Of a stretch of DNA of 64,000 nt, positions 17,649 to 25,948 are shown piece by piece. Below the pieces are notes generated by a model. It made no database searches. It had not been told where the DNA came from and saw only the letters and a list, made by a program, of their open reading frames with translations. This stretch comes from Bradyrhizobium sp. CCBAU 53351 (lineage in GTDB: Bacteria; Pseudomonadota; Alphaproteobacteria; Rhizobiales; Xanthobacteraceae), in contig NZ_CP030059.1 in the NCBI RefSeq assembly GCF_015291745.1, positions 1,639,501 to 1,703,500 of the forward strand, in the 5' to 3' direction. The translations under genes were made by a program, and so were the position numbers. Position 1 is the first letter of the stretch; every line of letters starts with the position of its first letter.

Positions 17649-18021
17649 GGAGCCGAGAGAGAGGAGCGGCCAGCCATCCGCGGTTTGTGGGAGCGGCCGC
17701 TCGTGCTCTGAAGGGACGGCTCGGGCCCTGAGACTAGGCCAGAGCTCTTCGAGCCACGGAGGGCAAACAAGAGCGAAAAAGTCGATAGGCTCTCCAAGGC
17801 CCAGGGAAGGCCGTGGAGGAGATTTGCCTCCTGTCCGCACTCCGACAGGTCCGGAATCCTTCAAATTCCAGCTTTTTGAGCCGCGGCCGTCGCTTGCCCT
17901 TGTGAATAATCTCTAGCAAAAACAATAGCTTAAATTGCTGCCGCAAAGGTGGTCACGGCTCTGTTCAGCGGAGGTAATCGTCAAATAGGAGCCTCGTTGC
18001 CGCCTGCCGCGATGCCCCAAG
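17649..18021. other. intergenic stretch, no gene seen
   Basis: No convincing coding frame on either strand. A 279-codon frame on the minus strand (17025-17864) is an antisense shadow of the nuclease-like gene extended into this space. The last 100 bases are AT-richer and lead into the promoter of the TetR gene. Confidence 0.5.
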
Positions 18022-18042
18022 TGGCACAAGTCATGCTATAGT
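18022..18042 (+). promoter_or_regulatory. candidate promoter of the TetR gene
   Basis: TGGCACA-N4-ATGCT at 18022-18037 matches the sigma-54 -24/-12 pattern at ten positions including both invariant GG and GC. An overlapping TATAGT at 18037-18042 would also serve as a -10 box, without a good -35. Either would start transcription 25-35 bp before the ATG at 18073. Confidence 0.35.
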
Positions 18043-18072
18043 TGGCTCATACATCATCGCGGAGCCAATTCG

Positions 18073-18720
18073 ATGCAGCAGCTTCCCAAAAAGGTACAGC
18101 CTCCTTCCCAGTTCGAGAAGCCCGCCAGGGAGCGCTTGATCGAAAAGGCGGATGAGCTGTTTCGTTTGCTCGGGGTCAGGGTTGCTCCAATCTCGATCGC
18201 TCACGAGGCGCATACGAGCATGGACACCTTCGCTAAATATTTCGGTCATGGTGATTCCTTGGTGGGTCGTTTCATCAAGACGCTGATTGAGCAGTGCGAG
18301 GACTATTGGCGCTCTCTTGCTGCAGAGTATCCGAACGATCCTGAGGCGCAGCTGCGGTGGTGGCTAGCATTCGAAGAGGATCAAGACGGCTACATGATCC
18401 AGCCGCGCGTGTTGCTCTCGCGCACGGCGGCGGAATTGTTTGAGCCTCGCAGGCAGCAGCAGCCGCTTCTGCGGGAGATCGAGGAATATTGGCAGGCGGA
18501 GAGGCGTCGCGTGGTTGGACTGTGTCGGGCTGCGGGCTTGCGCGATCCTCTCGAGCTCGCGGACAAGCTGCTTTTACTGGTGCACGGCGCGCGCAACGAA
18601 CGGGGGGCTTACGGGCGCTTAACTCCGAGTCGTGTGCTAAAGAAGACTGGACTAGAGCTTATTCTTGCGCATGGGGCCGCTGCCAGGCCCGCGATCGACG
18701 AAGCCCCCGATCTGGATTGA
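18073..18720 (+). CDS. TetR-family transcriptional regulator
   Basis: A 215-residue protein with an N-terminal helix-turn-helix: ARERLIEKADELFRLLGVR, then PISIAHEAHTSMDTFAKYFG and a basic link into the ligand-binding helices (SLVGRFIKTLIEQCEDYW, WWLAFEEDQDG). The pattern of a first helix, GVxxxxI, and TxxTFxKYFxxK-like third helix fits TetR/AcrR proteins, and the length is typical. The C-terminal half LADKLLLLVHGARNERGAYG is the usual dimer helix region. Ligand unknown. The next gene begins eight bases after its stop, so the pair is probably one transcript. Confidence 0.82.
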   Translation: MQQLPKKVQPPSQFEKPARERLIEKADELFRLLGVRVAPISIAHEAHTSMDTFAKYFGHGDSLVGRFIKTLIEQCEDYWRSLAAEYPNDPEAQLRWWLAFEEDQDGYMIQPRVLLSRTAAELFEPRRQQQPLLREIEEYWQAERRRVVGLCRAAGLRDPLELADKLLLLVHGARNERGAYGRLTPSRVLKKTGLELILAHGAAARPAIDEAPDLD

Positions 18721-18728
18721 GATTGACC

Positions 18729-19244
18729 ATGAGCACGACAGATGACGCCGCAGTGGTCGTCTTTACCTCCGAGACACGGCAGCAGATTCTGTCGCTCGGG
18801 GGATCGCGGGGCTGGGTCCTCAGTCGCAAGAGCGTCGAGCACTCCCATTACCTTGTTTGCTGCAGGCGGCAGGACTGGAACAACAAGGCGGAGGGCATTC
18901 CTCCCCGGGCTGCATTCCTGGTCGGCCGGATTTTATCGCTCACGCCGCTCGATGAGACCAAGAACTCGCGAGGGCAAGCTCGATTTCACATCGGAATCTC
19001 GGACTTCGCCGACATCGCCGTTGCGGAGGTCTGGCGCAAGGAGCTGCGCAACCCTGTCGCCTATGCTGGTCTGAAGCAGCTCGGGATCCCACTCAAGCGG
19101 CTGACGTTTCAACCGGTGGCGGAGGCGCGGCCGACCGGCTCCCATGCGTCGAGGGGAGGGCTAACCATCGCCGAGGCGAAGAAGGCGTTGGCGGTCACTT
19201 TCGGCGTGCGGCCGGAAGATATCGAGATCACGATCAAGGGGTGA
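18729..19244 (+). CDS. conserved protein of unknown function next to TetR gene
   Basis: A 171-residue protein beginning MSTTDDAAVVVFTSE. It contains SRGWVLSRKSVEHSHYLVCC, AAFLVGRILSLTP and FHIGISDFADIAVAEVWRKELRNP, and ends AKKALAVTFGVRPEDIEITIKG. The last segment, with its helix-turn and VRPEDIEI, looks like a short DNA- or protein-binding module. I do not recognise a family. The start at 18729 gives a clean gene right after the TetR stop; a longer frame from 18489 overlaps TetR in another frame and is rejected. The ParB-methyltransferase gene follows on the same strand after 104 bases. Confidence 0.65.
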   Translation: MSTTDDAAVVVFTSETRQQILSLGGSRGWVLSRKSVEHSHYLVCCRRQDWNNKAEGIPPRAAFLVGRILSLTPLDETKNSRGQARFHIGISDFADIAVAEVWRKELRNPVAYAGLKQLGIPLKRLTFQPVAEARPTGSHASRGGLTIAEAKKALAVTFGVRPEDIEITIKG

Positions 19245-19294
19245 CGGATTAACCAATGGCGCGATTGCAGCCGTCTATCGAGCGAGTATCTTTG

Positions 19295-19322
19295 AACTAT
19301 ATCCATAGATCATGATATAGTT
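19295..19322. promoter_or_regulatory. 28-bp inverted repeat upstream of methyltransferase
   Basis: AACTATATC and GATATAGTT form perfect nine-base arms around a ten-base spacer. The site ends 26 bp before the methyltransferase ATG, where a repressor would block transcription. A dimeric regulator such as the nearby TetR or XRE protein, or the methyltransferase itself, are possible ligands. Confidence 0.5.
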
Positions 19323-19348
19323 TTGGCCTGTCCTGCTGGAGAGGTCTG

Positions 19349-20659
19349 ATGAGTGATTTCCGCGTTGACCACCTGCCCATTGCCGAGTTGAAACCGAATC
19401 CAGCCAATGCCAGGCGGCATTCGCGCAAGCAGCTGCATCAGATCGCCGCCTCGATCCGCGAGTTCGGCTTCAACAGCATCGTTGTGATCGATGAGGACGG
19501 CATGATCCTGGTCGGTCATGGCCGTGTCGAGGGCGCGCGGATGGCGGGATTGGAGCGAGTGCCGGTGCTGCGGGTGGGCCATCTCACGGCGGCGCAGAAG
19601 ATCGCGTTCTCGCTCGCCGACAACAAGATCGCGCTGAACTCGGACTGGGACATGGACCAGCTGCGCGAGCTTTGGCGCGAGCTTATGGGCGTCGAGATCA
19701 ATTTCGATGTGGAGGTGACCGGCTTTGAGACCGCCGAAATTGATCTGTTGGTCGATGGCGAAGCGGCGCGCGAGAAGCCTGACAAGAGCGATCTGGTTCC
19801 GACGGTGGGGGCAGATCCGGTCTCGCGGCTCGGTGACCTCTGGGTGCTGGGGGAGCATCGCCTGCTCTGCGGGGACGCCTGCGATGCCGCCTCTTTCGCC
19901 GATGTGATGGATGGCGAACAGGCGCGCCTAGTGTTCACCGACCCGCCCTACAACGTGCCGATCGACGGACATGTCAGCGGGCTGGGCGCCGTCAAGCACC
20001 GCGAGTTCAAGATGGCCTCCGGCGAGATGAGCTCCTTGGAGTTCGCCGGCTTCTTGAGTGTGGTTTTCGGCAACATGGCTCAGATGAGCGTGGATGGGGC
20101 GATCCATTTCGTGTGCATGGATTGGCGGCATATGGACGAGGTCTTGAAGGCAGCCGGCGGGGTGTATTCCGAGTTGAAGAATTTGTGCGTCTGGAACAAG
20201 AGCAACGGCGGCATGGGCTCGTTCTACCGCTCCAAGCATGAGCTTGTGTTCGTCTACAAGGTGGGGCAGGGGCCGCACGTGAACACGATCGAGCTCGGCA
20301 AGCACGGCCGCTACCGCACCAATGTCTGGGACTATGCCGGCATCAACAGCTTTGGCGCGAGCCGTGCGAGCGAGCTCGAGATGCACCCGACGGTGAAGCC
20401 GACCTCGCTTGTGATCGACGCCATCAAGGATTGTTCGCGCCGTGGCGATATCGTGCTCGACCCCTTCTCTGGATCGGGGACGACCATCATGGCCGCCCAG
20501 AAGTCCCGCAGGCGGGCGCGCGCCATTGAGCTGGATCCGCTCTATGTCGACGTCGCGATCCGCCGCTGGCAGACTTATTCCGGGCAGGCCGCGACTATGG
20601 CGCTAACGGGTGAGACTTTTGCGGAAGTCGAGCAGCGCCGGGCTGATCCGTTGCAGTAG
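19349..20659 (+). CDS. ParB-nuclease/DNA methyltransferase fusion
   Basis: A 436-residue protein. Residues 1-95 are a ParB/Sulfiredoxin-like domain (LKPNPANARRHSRKQLHQIA, GFNSIVVIDEDGMILVGHGR), the rest an amino-DNA methyltransferase with DPPY at 198-201 before the SAM-binding DPFSGSGTT near 371-379 and ELDPLYVDVAIRRW after it. Catalytic motif before SAM motif makes it a beta-type N6-adenine or N4-cytosine enzyme. This fusion is common in prophages and plasmids of alphaproteobacteria. GGAGAGG precedes the ATG. It could protect mobile DNA or pair with the nuclease-like protein at 17.1 kb; the latter is only a positional suggestion. Confidence 0.93.
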   Translation: MSDFRVDHLPIAELKPNPANARRHSRKQLHQIAASIREFGFNSIVVIDEDGMILVGHGRVEGARMAGLERVPVLRVGHLTAAQKIAFSLADNKIALNSDWDMDQLRELWRELMGVEINFDVEVTGFETAEIDLLVDGEAAREKPDKSDLVPTVGADPVSRLGDLWVLGEHRLLCGDACDAASFADVMDGEQARLVFTDPPYNVPIDGHVSGLGAVKHREFKMASGEMSSLEFAGFLSVVFGNMAQMSVDGAIHFVCMDWRHMDEVLKAAGGVYSELKNLCVWNKSNGGMGSFYRSKHELVFVYKVGQGPHVNTIELGKHGRYRTNVWDYAGINSFGASRASELEMHPTVKPTSLVIDAIKDCSRRGDIVLDPFSGSGTTIMAAQKSRRRARAIELDPLYVDVAIRRWQTYSGQAATMALTGETFAEVEQRRADPLQ

Positions 20660-20701
20660 AGCGCTCGAAAAATTCGGTCATATGGAGGGCTTGAGCGATA
20701 T

Positions 20702-20736
20702 GGTAGAACGGTATAACTATAAGGTAGAGAGGTAGA
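20702..20736 (+). promoter_or_regulatory. GGTAGA direct repeats before vapB
   Basis: GGTAGA, GGTATA, GGTAGA and GGTAGA start at 20702, 20710, 20723 and 20731, immediately before vapB. Toxin-antitoxin operons are usually repressed by the antitoxin at such upstream repeats. The last copy overlaps the ribosome binding site AGAGAGG (20727-20733). Confidence 0.35.
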
Positions 20737-20738
20737 AA

Positions 20739-20993
20739 ATGAGTTTAAACATCAAGAATTCCGAAGCCCATGAATTGGCGAGCGAGCTAGCAAAGCGGAC
20801 CGGGGAGTCGTTGACTGCGGCGGTTACGACTGCCGTTCGTGAGCGGCTCGAGCGGGTTCGCCGCGAACAGGGCGCACGTCTATCGGATCGTTTGCTGAAG
20901 ATCGGTGAGGACTGCGCCAAACACTTGAAAGAGCCCTACCGATCGGCTGATCACGGCGATCTGCTCTACGATGAACGCGGACTGCCTCGATGA
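20739..20993 (+). CDS. vapB: VapB-type antitoxin
   Basis: An 84-residue protein starting MSLNIKNSEAHELASELAKR, then TGESLTAAVTTAVRERLERV, the ribbon-helix-helix signature of the Rv0623-type VapB family. The C-terminal part (HLKEPYRSADHGDLLYDERG) is the flexible toxin-neutralising tail with the usual YDE-RGLP ending. Its stop overlaps the VapC start by four bases (ATGA), giving coupled translation. It should bind VapC and repress the operon. Confidence 0.92.
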   Translation: MSLNIKNSEAHELASELAKRTGESLTAAVTTAVRERLERVRREQGARLSDRLLKIGEDCAKHLKEPYRSADHGDLLYDERGLPR

Positions 20994-21388
20994 TTGTCGA
21001 TACATCCGCGCTCATTGCGATCCTGCGGAACGAGCCAGAGGCACAGCGTTGCGCGCTTGCGATTGAAACTCATCCCATTCGACGGATGTCCGCTGCAAAT
21101 TTCGTCGAGGCCGCTGTTGTGATCGATGCTAGCCGGGATCCAATCGCCAGCCGCCGTTTCGATGAGTTGATGAAGGAAGCGCAGATTTCGATCGAGCCCG
21201 TAACTGAAATCCAGGCGCAAATTGCCCGAGAGGCCTATCGGGATTTCGGCAAGGGCAGCGGTCATGCTGCTAAGCTGAATTTCGGTGACTGCTTTGCCTA
21301 CGCACTCGCCAAGAGCACTGGTGAGCCTTTGCTGTTTAAGGGCGATGATTTCGTCCATACGGATGTCGTTGTTGCCAGCGGTACTTGA
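20990..21388 (+). CDS. vapC: VapC-type PIN-domain ribonuclease toxin
   Basis: A 132-residue PIN domain. The acidic residues that hold the metal are visible: D4 in MIVDTSALIAIL, E40 in NFVEAAVV, D100 in NFGDCFAYALAK and D119-D120 in LLFKGDDFVHTDV. Length and motif order are normal, so the toxin is probably active. VapC proteins cut tRNA or rRNA when the antitoxin is degraded. The pair may stabilise the mobile segment around it. Confidence 0.95.
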   Translation: MIVDTSALIAILRNEPEAQRCALAIETHPIRRMSAANFVEAAVVIDASRDPIASRRFDELMKEAQISIEPVTEIQAQIAREAYRDFGKGSGHAAKLNFGDCFAYALAKSTGEPLLFKGDDFVHTDVVVASGT

Positions 21389-21721
21389 TAGTCGTTACTT
21401 CAAGGTCGCGTCGTGCACACTCGACCGCCGGTGACGTCGGCATTCGGTGGGATTGAAGCAGGCAATGAGACGATCGCCGTGTAGGCACGCTGAGCTTGTT
21501 CGAGATTGCAGTTTGCGGTAGAAAGCTCTTGCCTCGTGCGAGAGCCGGGTTGGGTCCTGTTTGGGACTTTGCGTGATGCACAAACCTGGCATGTAGTACG
21601 GAAATGATGGCGTGACGCCTGATGGGTCTGAATCTCTGCTTGCAGGGATTTGGCGAACCCGGAGGCCACGCCATTCTCATTTTGGGTGACCTCCTTGAAC
21701 CCACTTTCGAGGAGTAGAGTT
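21389..21721. other. intergenic stretch, no gene seen
   Basis: Minus-strand frames here (for example 21336-21704 and 21400-21768) are rich in Arg, Pro and Ser and look like noise. No repeat or RNA gene recognised. Confidence 0.5.
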
Positions 21722-22141
21722 ATGAACCGCAATCCAAAGGGACAGTTTCCAAAGGGCACGTCGGGCAATCCAAAGGGACGCCCGCGGAAGCAGCCGCATC
21801 CGATCTGCGATGATCAGGTTCGCCGCGACTTCTTCGAAGCCGACGAAATGTTGGTCCCCATTGTTATTGGAAATAGGCGCGAGATGGTCCCAGCGCGTGT
21901 CGTGATAGACAGGCAGCTGATTTCTAAGGCAGCGTCCGGCGATCCGCGCGCCATGGCCCAGTACTATAAGCGCAAGGATCGATTTGTATTCGAATACGTT
22001 AACCGGCAGCTCGAGAATCTGCGTGTCATTGTCGAAAGTGAAGACCGCTTGCGCCAGTTTCCGGAAGACGTAACAGATGAATTCAAGAAGGCGCTGAGGT
22101 TGCTGAAGCAGAGCATAGATAAGCACTACTATCCGCTTTAG
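21722..22141 (+). CDS. DUF5681-domain protein
   Basis: A 139-residue protein whose start, NPKGQFPKGTSGNPKGRPRK, is the DUF5681 signature, a basic Gly/Pro motif found in many rhizobial and phage-associated proteins. The rest is helical and charged (RRDFFEADEMLVPIVI, DPRAMAQYYKRKDRFVFEYV). The function of DUF5681 is not established; the family often lies beside phage or plasmid genes, as here. The frame is open to 21650, but the domain begins exactly at the ATG at 21722, preceded by GAGGAG. A strong terminator follows 40 bases after the stop. Confidence 0.88.
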   Translation: MNRNPKGQFPKGTSGNPKGRPRKQPHPICDDQVRRDFFEADEMLVPIVIGNRREMVPARVVIDRQLISKAASGDPRAMAQYYKRKDRFVFEYVNRQLENLRVIVESEDRLRQFPEDVTDEFKKALRLLKQSIDKHYYPL

Positions 22142-22180
22142 CCGGTTCTAACGCCAACAGCCGTTTTTCGGGCTGACGAG

Positions 22181-22215
22181 AAGGAGGAGTAAATCATCGT
22201 ACTCCTCTTTTTCCT
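22181..22215 (+). terminator. rho-independent terminator
   Basis: Stem AAGGAGGAGTA/TACTCCTCTTT (one G-T pair) with an eight-base loop, followed by a T-rich run. It ends the DUF5681 transcript. Confidence 0.8.
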
Positions 22216-22510
22216 CTGTTTCTTCTCACTGCCGAATGTTGGGATGCGCACTCATAGAGGTACAGCCATGCCTGATGGGCGCGAGTTTACCCATGCCAGT
22301 CTGGGGTTCGACGGCAAACTTTAGAACACTGACCAAAATAGGCCCATCCTCATGGGCCGTGGCTGACTTCCCCTCTTGGCCTTGCACAGTCCGCTTCTAG
22401 GGGCTGAGCGGAACTCTGTCGTCGGAGCTCCCGAGGGCGGCGTTTGACCCCTAGCGAACTCGAGCAGCTTGGCATAACATCACGTCACCACATCCGGCGG
22501 GAGCACAACG

Positions 22511-22987
22511 ATGTCGCCCTTGAAGCTGATGACTGGTTTCGTTTCATTCATTGTTTTCTTTGCATCACCAACGGCGCATGCACAATCGCCAGCGTATGCC
22601 CGCGTTCTGCCCGACGATTTGATGTGGACGCCATTACCCTCGATGCCAAAAGGGGCACAGGTTGCGGTGCTACATGGCAGTCCCGGGAAGCCCGGCCTTT
22701 TTACGATCCGGGTCAAATTGCCTGCGAATTTTAAGCTCCCCGTGCATTCTCATCCAGATGAACGTGTGCGCACAATCATTGCCGGTACTTACTATTCAGC
22801 CATTGGTGACAAGGTCGATAATTCTGCGTTGATGGCGTTTCCCGCTGGTACCTTCTCTCATGTGCCGCCAAAGGTTTGGCAGTTTGCGGAAACGAGGGGA
22901 GAAGAGGTCGTGTTTCAGATTACAGGCGTGGGACCAACCGGTATTGACTATCTCAACCCTTCTGAAGACCCGCGAAGACCCCAGTAG
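22511..22987 (+). CDS. exported cupin-domain protein
   Basis: A 158-residue protein with a signal peptide (about 1-24, LMTGFVSFIVFFASPTAHA, cut after AHA). The mature part is a single cupin: FKLPVHSHPDERVRTIIAGT gives the metal-binding H-x-H-P-x-E pattern and FPAGTFSHVPPKVWQFA gives the second motif with its histidine. Similar periplasmic cupins are annotated only as DUF4437-like or ChrR-like, and the ligand cannot be predicted. GGGAG lies eight bases before the ATG. It stands alone, between the DUF5681 terminator and an IS element whose left end is 24 bp past its stop. Confidence 0.88.
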   Translation: MSPLKLMTGFVSFIVFFASPTAHAQSPAYARVLPDDLMWTPLPSMPKGAQVAVLHGSPGKPGLFTIRVKLPANFKLPVHSHPDERVRTIIAGTYYSAIGDKVDNSALMAFPAGTFSHVPPKVWQFAETRGEEVVFQITGVGPTGIDYLNPSEDPRRPQ

Positions 22988-23010
22988 GACGCGCGGCTAT
23001 TTCCGGTTTT

Positions 23011-24525
23011 GGCCGATTCCGTTGAAAAAGGCGGGCAGTATTTCCTTGTAATGGCTCGGTCGCGATGTGGCCGAACTGCTCTACCGATCGCTATGCGAGC
23101 CTCGGGGTGGACATCGGGATCAGCTTGGCCATCTTTCTTAGGTTCTGGGCGGTGGCCGCCAGGATGAACTCGTCACGCGCACCGTTTGGACCTCGTAAGC
23201 GTAGACGGTCGAGTTTGAGGATGCGCTTGAGGTGCGCGAACAGCATCTCGATCTTCTTGCGGAGCCGACGCGAGGTGCGGCCCTCCCATGATCTTGCGAT
23301 CTGGCGCGCCATGTCGCGAGCGCCCTCGTAGATCGAGCGTGGCACCCTCCGTGATGGCTGCTTGGGGCAGCATCGGGACTTCAATGCGCAGCGATCACAG
23401 TCACGCTTGCTGGCGAGGTAAAGCATGGTGGCGCCATCATTCACCAGCGTTCCGGTCGTGGTAAGAACTTTGCCGCCGGGGCAACGATAAACGTCCCCGG
23501 CGTGGTCATAGGTGAAGTCGTCGCGCGAGAAGATCCCGTCTGTGCGAGCCGACTTGTCGAAGACTGTAACGTTCGGCTCGATGCCATGCTCATAGACCAG
23601 CCAGGCGAGCATCTCGGCCGAGCCATAGCCGCTGTCGCCGAGGAGCCGGCTCGGATAGAGATCAAACCGCTCCAGCGAGCGCTCAATCATGCGCTTGGCA
23701 GCCAATACCTCCGCCTGCCGGATTGCCGTCGTCGCCTCAACATCGACGATGATCGCGTTCTCGATGTCGATCAGGTAGTTCGTCGAGTAGGCAAAGAAGG
23801 CTTGGCCGCCGTGCGCTCCCGTCCAGCGCGCCGCTGGGTCGGAGGGCGACACGAACTTCGGGGTCACTTCGGTGGCTGCTCCGAACGCGGCATCATCGAG
23901 GACAGCCAGATACTCGTCGATCGCTCGGCCGGCCGCCTCCGGTGGAAGTCCCTTGTCGCCTTCGATCCCCTTCTGCCGATTGGCATCGGCCTTGATCAGG
24001 CTCGCATCGACGGCGAATCCTTCACCACCGACCAGCCGCTCCTCGATACAGCGACGCAAAACGCTCTCGAACACGCACCGGAAGAGGTCGCTCTGTCGGA
24101 AGCGGCCATGCCTGTTCTTGGAGAACGTCGAGTGATCAGGTACTGCGCCATCTAGACCAAGCCGGCAGAACCATCGGTAGGCCAAGTTAAGGTGGACCTC
24201 ATCGCACAGGCGCCGCTCCGATCGAATGCCGAAGCAGTAACCGATCAGCAGCATCCGGATCATCAGCTCGGGATCGATCGAAGGTCGACCGATACTACTG
24301 TAGAAAGGCGCCAGGTCCTGTCTGACCTCTTCAAGGTCGACAAATCTATCGATCGACCGGAGCAAGTGGTCGGCCGGGATATGCCTTTCCAGCGAGAACT
24401 CATAGAACAACGCGGCCTGCTCGACTTGCCGATGTCCCATCATGATCTTCAGTCCTGCCAATTAGACTGACTGAATCATTGATCCCTCTGCGTCGCAACC
24501 GCCGCCTTTTTCAACAGAATCGGCC
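23011..24525 (-). mobile_element. IS1182-family insertion sequence, apparently complete
   Basis: The 1,515-bp element is bounded by 24-bp inverted repeats at 23011-23034 and 24502-24525, which start GGCCGATTC and end GTTGAAAAAGGCGG with a single C/T mismatch at position 10. It holds one full-length transposase gene. I see no target-site duplication in the flanks. It inserted just downstream of the cupin gene. Confidence 0.9.
23091..24461 (-). CDS. IS1182-family DDE transposase
   Basis: A 456-residue protein covering the whole family: N-terminal DUF772-type domain (SIGRPSIDPELMIRMLLIGY, RRLCDEVHLNLAYRWFCRLG), a DDE core starting FAVDASLIKADAN and containing LLGDSGYGSAEMLAWLV, a zinc-binding-like CDRCALKSRCC segment, and the C-terminal LRKKIEMLFAHLKRILKLDR with the catalytic Glu. 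No stop or frameshift is present, so it should be active. An internal ATG at MMGHRQVEQ six codons in is an equally possible start. Confidence 0.95.
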   Translation of the reverse strand: MAGLKIMMGHRQVEQAALFYEFSLERHIPADHLLRSIDRFVDLEEVRQDLAPFYSSIGRPSIDPELMIRMLLIGYCFGIRSERRLCDEVHLNLAYRWFCRLGLDGAVPDHSTFSKNRHGRFRQSDLFRCVFESVLRRCIEERLVGGEGFAVDASLIKADANRQKGIEGDKGLPPEAAGRAIDEYLAVLDDAAFGAATEVTPKFVSPSDPAARWTGAHGGQAFFAYSTNYLIDIENAIIVDVEATTAIRQAEVLAAKRMIERSLERFDLYPSRLLGDSGYGSAEMLAWLVYEHGIEPNVTVFDKSARTDGIFSRDDFTYDHAGDVYRCPGGKVLTTTGTLVNDGATMLYLASKRDCDRCALKSRCCPKQPSRRVPRSIYEGARDMARQIARSWEGRTSRRLRKKIEMLFAHLKRILKLDRLRLRGPNGARDEFILAATAQNLRKMAKLIPMSTPRLA

Positions 24526-25038
24526 CGTAGCTGACCTTCACGGCGATGCCTGCTGAGGGCCGCTTATGAAGACTGAACGGGCAAGGCTCCGCCACGGCGC
24601 GGGCTAGTCAGGCTTCTGTACACGAGGCCTAGTCGATGCTCTCAAGCATCCTCGCCGCTCGAGTGCGATGCACCCCTTTTCTGCATCTCCATGTCGCCCC
24701 CCGCTAGACGGTGGACCTGAAGCAGCCCTGTTCGATCCCTGTAACGACCCTGATCATCTCCTGTTCTTGATCCTGTTACTGGCGTCCCCTTGGCGGTGCA
24801 GGTGGCTCATAAACTGCTCAGATTTGGGCATTTTCTCCTGCATGTTGCCCGCCAGCGACGATATCGCGCATATTTATCAGGCAGATCAGGTGCATGAGGA
24901 CGTGACCTCACCCTCTAAGCCCTCTTGCTGCCTGGTGAGAATCGTCTCATCGACTCATAGAAAAACCGCCGCTGCTGATTGCTCAGCATTGCGGCGGGCT
25001 GTCGTCGATTTGAGTGGTTAGTGAAGCGCTTCAGTTCG
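24526..25038. other. intergenic stretch, no gene seen
   Basis: A 117-codon frame at 24668-25021 has an unusual composition (Cys, Pro, Leu rich) and no recognisable motif; I treat it as noise. The stretch separates the IS element from a truncated gene copy. Confidence 0.45.
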
Positions 25039-25220
25039 TCACGGCACGTACCAATATCCCCACCAGCGCTGTGACACCGGCCGCGCCTGCGCCTTCAGGG
25101 CGGCGACTTCCTCGACCGGGCGAAGCTGGGGACCATAGATCGCGGGCGAATAAACGTCATCCCACAGCACAACGCCGCCCCGGACGGCGGCGGCCCGGTG
25201 TGACGGCGCCAGCGCGAGCC
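25039..25220 (-). pseudogene. truncated copy of the small secreted protein at 62.3 kb
   Basis: The minus strand translates LALAPSHRAAAVRGGVVLWD, then VYSPAIYGPQLRPVEEVAAL and RPVSQRWWGYWYVP before a stop. This is nearly the same as the C-terminal two-thirds of the protein encoded at 62303-62566. The N-terminal signal peptide is missing: upstream sequence has no related residues and no start codon before an in-frame stop. It is a decayed partial duplication, probably formed during rearrangement near the IS element. Confidence 0.8.
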
Positions 25221-25433
25221 CGGTTTCATTTTCGGAACTTACGAAAAATGATTCGCTTTACCGATTTGTCCCGAATAGGCTCCTGCTCACCGGGGCTGGC
25301 TTCATATTTCCCCTAGAACTTTTCACCCGGATTTTTTGGCACGGCGCGGGCCGCAGCGAAATGAACCTCCGCTGCGGCCTTCGTGCGTGGGCCCGTATGA
25401 CCCTCGGGCTGCCCTTACAAGGCGCCGACCCGC

Positions 25434-25520
25434 TTACACATGCTTATGCAGCCCCCAAAACGCTATTAGCAGAAGGGCCACGGCTCCAATTCCCAACAGC
25501 ATGAGAATAGCTTCCAGCAT
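25434..25520 (-). CDS. 28-residue single-helix membrane peptide
   Basis: ATG to stop gives MLEAILMLLGIGAVALLLIA, FWGLHKHV: one hydrophobic helix with a short basic tail. GGAG is found 11 bases upstream. It resembles KdpF-type or other tiny membrane regulators in shape only. There is no adjacent partner gene on the same strand. Small size makes chance occurrence possible, but hydrophobicity and start context argue for a gene. Confidence 0.4.
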   Translation of the reverse strand: MLEAILMLLGIGAVALLLIAFWGLHKHV

Positions 25521-25718
25521 GACGAATCAAGCTCCGCCCGTGCAATAGGTTACATCCGGGCGTGAATATGTCATCCAGGGGGGCCGTTTGCTCGGGCAGC
25601 TAATGCGGAGCGGCGTCCACCTGCGCCACTTCGGAACATCGATCTGGGATGTAACACTTCGGTTACAGCATTTGCCGAAGAGCGTTGCTAAGCAGTTCTG
25701 GGGCAACGGAGGCGCAGC

Positions 25719-25901
25719 ATGTCAGCCGATATCGCTCACAGACCAGAACGAGACGAAGACCACTCAAAGGTCAATTCTCAGGCGACTCCTCATCCGTCCG
25801 GCGTGCATTTCGCGGAAGCTATCAAGGCGGAGGGGGACGCTGATCCTTACCTGCCGGGCAAATGGAGCTGGGGACCAACGAAGGCTTCGTTCGATTGGTA
25901 G
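25719..25901 (+). CDS. small hydrophilic protein, function unknown
   Basis: A 60-residue protein (MSADIAHRPERDEDHSKVNS, then HFAEAIKAEGDADPYLPGKW and SWGPTKASFDW) with GGAGG seven bases before the ATG. It is acidic, polar, and ends in an aromatic-rich tail. No family recognised. The overlapping 25588-25914 frame is discarded because its composition is not protein-like. Confidence 0.5.
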   Translation: MSADIAHRPERDEDHSKVNSQATPHPSGVHFAEAIKAEGDADPYLPGKWSWGPTKASFDW

Positions 25902-25948
25902 ATCGCCCGCATAGCATCGCAAACCCGTTGCGCTTTCGTAGCTATCTG

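Noticed and set aside
17025..17864. 279-codon minus-strand frame over the nuclease-like gene
   Set aside because: Opposite strand has a ribosome site and active-site motifs; this frame has none.
24668..25021. 117-codon plus-strand frame
   Set aside because: Cys/Pro/Leu-rich, no start signal, no motif.
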